DNA from: JBLHLB01 sp047618505
Lineage (GTDB): Bacteria; Planctomycetota; UBA1135; GCA-002686595
Assembly: GCA_047618505.1 (NCBI GenBank)
Contig: JBLHLB010000123.1
Span: 1-10,470 of the forward strand
Reading direction: 5' to 3'
Length of the DNA stretch: 10,470 bases
The notes below the pieces were generated by a model. The model was not told where the DNA came from, did no database searches, and worked only from the letters and a program-made list of their open reading frames with translations. The translations under genes were made by a program, and so were the position numbers. The first letter of the stretch is position 1. Every line of letters begins with the position of its first letter. Positions 6,645-10,470 of the stretch are shown piece after piece.

Positions 6645-7043
6645 ATGACAACAGCATCCGAGCCCGCTCGCGCAGCCTATATGCGCGGGCTATCGTTCTT
6701 TGGAAAGGACCAGTTTGAAGAGGCGATCGCCTCACACGACGAGGCCTTGGCCGCGGCCCCCGATTGGTCCGATCCCATGCACGCGAAGGGCATGGCCCTC
6801 CTGAAGTGGGGCAAGCTCGAGGAGGCTCTTGCCGTCCTCCTGCGCGTCACCGTCTTGGCGCCCACGGACCCCCTGGCTTTCACGAGTCTATCGATGGCCT
6901 ATGTACGCATGGAGCGCATCGATGAGGCAGAGGACGCCCAGGCAAAGGCCCGCATGATGGCCTGGCAACTGGAAGTGCAATCGAACCCGAATGCGCCCAA
7001 GCCCGATATGGGGCCGCCGCCCGATGCCAAGCCGGCGGGTTGA
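6645..7043 (+). CDS. Small TPR-repeat protein downstream of pckA
   Basis: A 132-residue cytoplasmic protein without signal peptide, made almost entirely of three tetratricopeptide-like repeats. Repeat 1 spans about 10-43 (AYMRGLSFFGKDQFEEAIAS), repeat 2 about 44-77 (HAKGMALLKWGKLEEALAVL) and repeat 3 about 78-108 (AFTSLSMAYVRMERIDEAED). A Pro-rich, flexible tail follows (about 113-132). Such proteins are binding scaffolds, not enzymes. The ATG lies 4 bases after the pckA stop with no ribosome site of its own, pointing to translational coupling. Whether it binds PEPCK, the radical SAM enzyme or something else cannot be read from sequence. Confidence 0.85.
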   Translation: MTTASEPARAAYMRGLSFFGKDQFEEAIASHDEALAAAPDWSDPMHAKGMALLKWGKLEEALAVLLRVTVLAPTDPLAFTSLSMAYVRMERIDEAEDAQAKARMMAWQLEVQSNPNAPKPDMGPPPDAKPAG

Positions 7044-7073
7044 TCGAGCGCGCTGTTGGCCTCTGAACCTCCG

Positions 7074-7961
7074 ATGCTAACTTACTCCGGCTCCGTCTTT
7101 CGGCCACCCTCCGAGGCCAACAGCCTGATCCTCCAGGCGACCTTGGGTTGTAGTTACAACGAGTGCAGCTTCTGCGGCATGTACCGTGACAAGCGCTTCC
7201 GCGTGAGGCCCCTGGCGGAGCTCCTGGAGGAGATTGAGTGGGTGCGTAAACAGCCGGGCTCGGCGGATAATGTGCGCAAGGTGTTCCTGGCCGACGGGGA
7301 TGCCCTGATCGCCAAGTCCTCTTTCCTTGGAAAGCTCTGTGAGGCCCTAAATGCCGCCTTTCCAAACCTGCGGCGCATTTCGTGCTACGCCTCGCCGCAG
7401 TCCCTGCAGGTGCGGTCGGTCAAGGAGATGACGGTGCTGCGCGAGCTTGGGTTGACGCAGTACTACCTAGGCATCGAAAGCGGGCATGACGAGGTCCTCA
7501 AGAACTTGGTCAAGGGCGTTGATGCGGAGGAGATGATTGCCGCTGCCCGTAAGGCGAGCGAAGCGGGGGTGGTGCTCTCCACGATGATCTTGCTCGGGGT
7601 TGGGGGGCACGCCCTTTCGAGGGACCACGCCCGTGAGTCAGCTCGCGTCGTCAACGCGATACAGCCGCGCTTCGTCAGTACCCTGGTCGTCACTCCTGTG
7701 GAAGGTACACCGCTCTTCAAAGAGGACGAGCGTGGTGAGTTCGATCATCTGACCCCGATCGATTTGGTCGCAGAACTGCGCGAGTTCGTCGCGGGTCTGG
7801 AGCTCAATGCCTCCATCTTCCGTTCCAACCACGCGAGCAACTACCTCAACCTGGCGGGGACTCTGTCGAAGGATAAGGGGAGCTTGCTGGCGAGCTTGGA
7901 CGCTGTCCTTGCGCACCCCGACCAGGCCCGCTTCGTGCCTGAGTGGATGCGCGGGCTCTAG
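7074..7961 (+). CDS. Radical SAM protein of unknown reaction
   Basis: A 295-residue radical S-adenosylmethionine enzyme (COG1032-like, no B12 domain). The ATG at 7074 gives MLTYSGSVFRPPSEANS, which resembles the start of this family as I recall it. TTG at 7056 would add six residues. The cluster motif is GCSYNECSFCGMY with Cys26, Cys31 and Cys34, i.e. C-x4-C-x2-C instead of the common C-x3-C-x2-C. Other landmarks are VFLADGDAL (70-78), YYLGIESGHDEVL (130-142, the SAM-contacting region), and the C-terminal RSNHASNYLNLAGTL (250-264) typical of this subgroup. A SAM-dependent 5'-deoxyadenosyl radical reaction is expected from the class; the substrate is unknown. It starts about 30 bases after the TPR gene, in the same orientation, and ends the pckA operon. 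Confidence 0.88.
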   Translation: MLTYSGSVFRPPSEANSLILQATLGCSYNECSFCGMYRDKRFRVRPLAELLEEIEWVRKQPGSADNVRKVFLADGDALIAKSSFLGKLCEALNAAFPNLRRISCYASPQSLQVRSVKEMTVLRELGLTQYYLGIESGHDEVLKNLVKGVDAEEMIAAARKASEAGVVLSTMILLGVGGHALSRDHARESARVVNAIQPRFVSTLVVTPVEGTPLFKEDERGEFDHLTPIDLVAELREFVAGLELNASIFRSNHASNYLNLAGTLSKDKGSLLASLDAVLAHPDQARFVPEWMRGL

Positions 7962-8100
7962 CTGCTCCCCTGGGAGGTCTTAGCGCGGCCCAAGAATCCA
8001 TCCAGGATCACATCGGTACTTTCGAGCGCACCGAGTGTCCTGGTTCAGAACAGTACCCCTCCTGAGTGCTTCTCCACTCACTTGTGAATCCCTGCACGCG
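7962..8100. terminator. Convergent intergenic region with two short hairpins
   Basis: Between the radical SAM gene (plus) and the BNR gene (minus). CTCC-CCTG-GGAG (7965-7976) starts 4 bases after the radical SAM stop and is followed by GTCTT. TGAGTG-CTTCTC-CACTCA (8063-8080) lies 20 bases past the BNR gene end and could serve either transcript. Both stems are short and lack a T tract, so termination is plausible from position only. Confidence 0.3.
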
Positions 8101-10335
8101 CTACTTCTTGGCGGCTATTGAACTGACGTCTAGGGCGAAGGCGCTCAGCCCATGCGTCACGACGACCAGGGTCGCCTCCTCAGGATTCAGCCCCATGTCT
8201 TCCACCGGTGCTGTGGGCAGCCCGTGGCAAAGTGAGAGCCAGGTCGCGCCGTCATCAACCGAGACATAAACCCCCAGGTCGGTGCCCAGGTAGATGATGC
8301 CCGGCTGGGTCGGATCCTCTAGGACGACGTTCACGGGCTCGACTGGGAGCTCTCCAGCAAGCGACTTCCAGCTCTTGCCATAGTCTTCCGAGAGGTACAG
8401 ATACGGGCGGCGGTCGCCCTCATCTGCGCCCGACAGGCAGACGTAGACGCGCTCCGCTTGATGGGTCGAGGTCCGAACGGAGCGAAGCGGCACGGACGGT
8501 AGCCCCTTGCCCGCTGCTTGCCAGGTGCCACCTCCGTCGTCGGTCAGGAAGATGAGGCCGCGGCCTGCTCCGCTTACCAAACGCTGTCCGTCAAGGGGCG
8601 ACTCACTGAGGGAGAGAATAGCGCCGCGACCACCGGTCAAGTCCTCGCTGATGCGCTGCCAACTGTCGCCTCGATCTGTTGAGCGCATCACATACTGCGT
8701 CCCGCAGTATAGAACTCCGCCCGCATGACGAGAGGGGAGGAGCGGCGTGTTCCATGAGAATCGCAGCGCAGGCTCGCCCTTGTTGGCACTCGGAGTGATG
8801 CGACGCCCGGAGGCACGTTGCCAACGAACGGGCGCGCCCGGACGCTTGCGGCGCATGTCACCATTCTGATGCTCGTAGTACTCCGTACCGTCCCCAGATG
8901 GATCGGGAAAGGTCGCGAAGCCGTCCCCACCGTCCCATTGATCAAGGAATACATAGCGCCAATCATCGGGCTGCTGATCCACCAGCGTAGTCGTGGATGG
9001 TGCTACCAATGAGGCGTTGTCCTGCGTTCCACCCCAGATGCGGAACGGTTGTGCGTTATCGAGATGTACGGTGTAGAACTCGGCAATGGGCAGGTTGTTC
9101 AGGTGCAGCCAAGTACGTGCGCGGTCCATCGACAGGTACAGGCCGCCATCCGAGCCGAGCAGGACGCGATCCGGGTTTGCTGGATCGATCCAGAGGTCGT
9201 GCATGTCGAGGTGCAAGCCCTTGCCGGGGTGCTCGAGTAACCGAAAGACCTGCTCGCCGCCACGCTCGAAGGTCGCTCCTGCATCGCGCGAAACCATCAG
9301 TCGCATGCCACAGACGTAGACCTCGTTTGCATCGTCTGGCGAGACCATCACGTCGCAGAAATCCCAACCCACATAGGTGTCCACGTACTCGGCACTCGTG
9401 CGCGACCAGGTGTCGCCACCGTCCTCCGACCGAAACAGGGCGCCGCCGACGTCATAGCGACCCTCCCCAGGCGGCGAGTGATCCACCATCAACGCGTAAA
9501 CCACGCCGCGCTCAGAAGCAGCCACGGCCAGCGCAACGCGGCCAGCGTCCTTGCCCGACAACAAGCCTCCCCCCAAGCGCTCCCAGTTGCCACCTCCATC
9601 AAGCGTGCGAAAGACGCCGCTGCGGCCCTTGCCCGCGCGATCCCAGGCCGCCGCCCACAGGCGATCCGGGTCAAAGGGGTCCATGACGAGATCGATGATC
9701 GCCACACGTTCGCCCGCAAAGAGCGAACGTTCCCAGCTGTCTCCACCATCCGTGCTTTTGTAAACGCCGCGCTGTCCTCCCGCCCGTCGACTGCGGCCGA
9801 TCGCCGCGACGTAGACAACGTCCGAGTGCTGCGGATGGACGAGGACTTTTCCGATGCGGGCGCTGTCTACAAGACCCATGTTCGTCCAGGTCGATCCACC
9901 GTTCGTCGATTTGAATACGCCTGTACCGTCGTAGGACTTGCCGCCTAGGTGCGCCTCCCCGGTCCCGACCCAAACGGTTTCTGCTTCCGTAGGATCCACT
10001 GTGACGTCGCCTACAGCGAAGGTGGACTCCCGGCTAAAGACGTGCTCCCAGCTCAGGCCTCCGTTGATCGACTTCCATACGCCGCCTGAGCCGACGCCAG
10101 CATAGATAATGCTTGGTTGACCGGCGGGAGAGTCGACGCTTTCGATCCGACCTCCGCAGTTCTTCGGCCCGAGCGCCCGCCACTCGAGACTCGAGAATGG
10201 CGAGTCCTCTTCACGGGCCATGTGCGTTTCCCAAGCGGCGAGTCGGTCAGCTCCGCTGACTGCTAAATCCTGTTCCTGCAGGTGGGGAGCGAAGCAGGCC
10301 AGCGCGGCAACTGCGATTGACGAAATGGAAATCAT
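8101..10335 (-). CDS. Secreted BNR/Asp-box beta-propeller protein (sortilin-like fold)
   Basis: A 744-residue exported protein likely built of one or two beta-propellers, related to VPS10/sortilin-type and 'glycosyl hydrolase' BNR proteins; no enzymatic activity is proven for this group. ATG at 10335 is chosen because AGGA lies eight bases upstream and the protein then opens with a short signal-peptide-like segment (MISISSIAVAALACFAPHL). The frame extends to 10389, but those 18 residues fall in a repeat-like leader. Eleven Asp-box motifs (S-x-D/N-x-G-x-S/T-W or close) occur at about residues 89, 143, 194, 244, 303, 349, 402, 552, 598, 649 and 692. The gap at 410-551 holds GGTQDNAS and GDGFATFPDPSG, and HLDMHDLWIDPANPDRVL precedes it; these are hallmarks of the family. 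There is no C-terminal anchor, sorting domain or second hydrophobic helix, so it is probably periplasmic or released. It is convergent with the pckA operon. Confidence 0.88.
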   Translation of the reverse strand: MISISSIAVAALACFAPHLQEQDLAVSGADRLAAWETHMAREEDSPFSSLEWRALGPKNCGGRIESVDSPAGQPSIIYAGVGSGGVWKSINGGLSWEHVFSRESTFAVGDVTVDPTEAETVWVGTGEAHLGGKSYDGTGVFKSTNGGSTWTNMGLVDSARIGKVLVHPQHSDVVYVAAIGRSRRAGGQRGVYKSTDGGDSWERSLFAGERVAIIDLVMDPFDPDRLWAAAWDRAGKGRSGVFRTLDGGGNWERLGGGLLSGKDAGRVALAVAASERGVVYALMVDHSPPGEGRYDVGGALFRSEDGGDTWSRTSAEYVDTYVGWDFCDVMVSPDDANEVYVCGMRLMVSRDAGATFERGGEQVFRLLEHPGKGLHLDMHDLWIDPANPDRVLLGSDGGLYLSMDRARTWLHLNNLPIAEFYTVHLDNAQPFRIWGGTQDNASLVAPSTTTLVDQQPDDWRYVFLDQWDGGDGFATFPDPSGDGTEYYEHQNGDMRRKRPGAPVRWQRASGRRITPSANKGEPALRFSWNTPLLPSRHAGGVLYCGTQYVMRSTDRGDSWQRISEDLTGGRGAILSLSESPLDGQRLVSGAGRGLIFLTDDGGGTWQAAGKGLPSVPLRSVRTSTHQAERVYVCLSGADEGDRRPYLYLSEDYGKSWKSLAGELPVEPVNVVLEDPTQPGIIYLGTDLGVYVSVDDGATWLSLCHGLPTAPVEDMGLNPEEATLVVVTHGLSAFALDVSSIAAKK

Positions 10336-10343
10336 GTGGGAGA

Positions 10344-10347
10344 TCCT
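10344..10347 (-). promoter_or_regulatory. Ribosome binding site deciding the BNR gene start
   Basis: On the minus strand AGGA lies eight bases before ATG 10335. It is the only reasonable Shine-Dalgarno match among the starts in this window, and it supports the shorter reading of the BNR protein over the in-frame ATG at 10389. Confidence 0.55.
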
Positions 10348-10386
10348 AGCAGTCCGTTGAAAAACAGCAGCTTCTCGGTTGGTCTC

Positions 10387-10470
10387 CACAAATTGCCTGG
10401 CAAGGCGTCGGGTTCTCCGCGTAGCTGTACCTACACGGGTGGTTCCGACAACGCAGCCAGGCGATTTGTG
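10387..10470. repeat. 84-nt imperfect palindrome at the window edge
   Basis: CACAAATTGCCTGGC (10387-10401) and GCCAGGCGATTTGTG (10456-10470) are inverted copies with a single T/C difference that still allows a G-T pair. Inside, GTCGG (10407-10411) pairs with CCGAC (10445-10449), and CCGCGTAG (10417-10424) pairs with CTACACGG (10431-10438) with one mismatch around the loop CTGTAC. The whole segment can form one long stem with small internal loops. It ends on the last base shown, so it may extend further. It looks like a repeated extragenic palindrome, a MITE or an insertion-sequence end; which of these cannot be decided here. Confidence 0.65.

Noticed and set aside
10387..10470. Integron attC site
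   Set aside because: The arms do not carry the RYYYAAC/GTTRRRY core boxes, and there is no integrase or cassette-like gene in view. The symmetric outer arms fit another kind of palindrome better.

Overview
The window is a high-GC stretch from a diderm (Gram-negative type) bacterium. Two of the three lipoprotein-like genes have clear lipoboxes, and one of the three encodes an LpoB-type peptidoglycan synthase activator that in known systems works from the outer membrane. Coding density is ordinary, and the genes look chromosomal and housekeeping or metabolic rather than phage- or plasmid-borne. None of the plus-strand starts has a convincing Shine-Dalgarno sequence. Together with the large secreted BNR/Asp-box protein this would fit a planctomycete-like lineage, but that placement is a low-confidence inference.

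Layout. Positions 1-300 are non-coding or leader sequence rich in G/C palindromes. Positions 301-2856 (plus) hold a compact trio of envelope proteins: a COG3014-type lipoprotein, a YcfL-like lipoprotein and an LpoB-like protein. The ycfL-lpoB pair is known next to each other in E. coli, and COG3014 genes often sit beside it. The trio probably works on peptidoglycan synthesis or cell-envelope maintenance. Positions 2857-3407 are about 550 bases without a believable gene. They contain a hairpin just after lpoB and a perfect 10-bp GC-rich terminator-like hairpin at 3271-3295. Positions 3408-4376 (plus) encode an extended-SDR UDP-sugar 4-epimerase. A small cysteine-containing protein lies convergently at 4430-4666 (minus).

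Positions 4982-7961 (plus) form a likely operon: ATP-dependent phosphoenolpyruvate carboxykinase, then a small TPR protein 4 bases downstream, then a radical SAM enzyme. A perfect 12-bp tandem duplication, GACTTTGGGCCC twice, sits just upstream of the pckA start. Positions 8101-10335 (minus) encode a 744-residue secreted protein with eleven Asp-box (BNR) motifs, convergent with the pckA operon.

The right edge (10387-10470) is an 84-nt imperfect palindrome with 15-nt outer arms that reaches the last base of the window, about 50 bases upstream of the BNR gene start. It is the best candidate here for an unexplained repeated or mobile element. I see no CRISPR array, tRNA, rRNA, complete insertion sequence or recognisable defence system.
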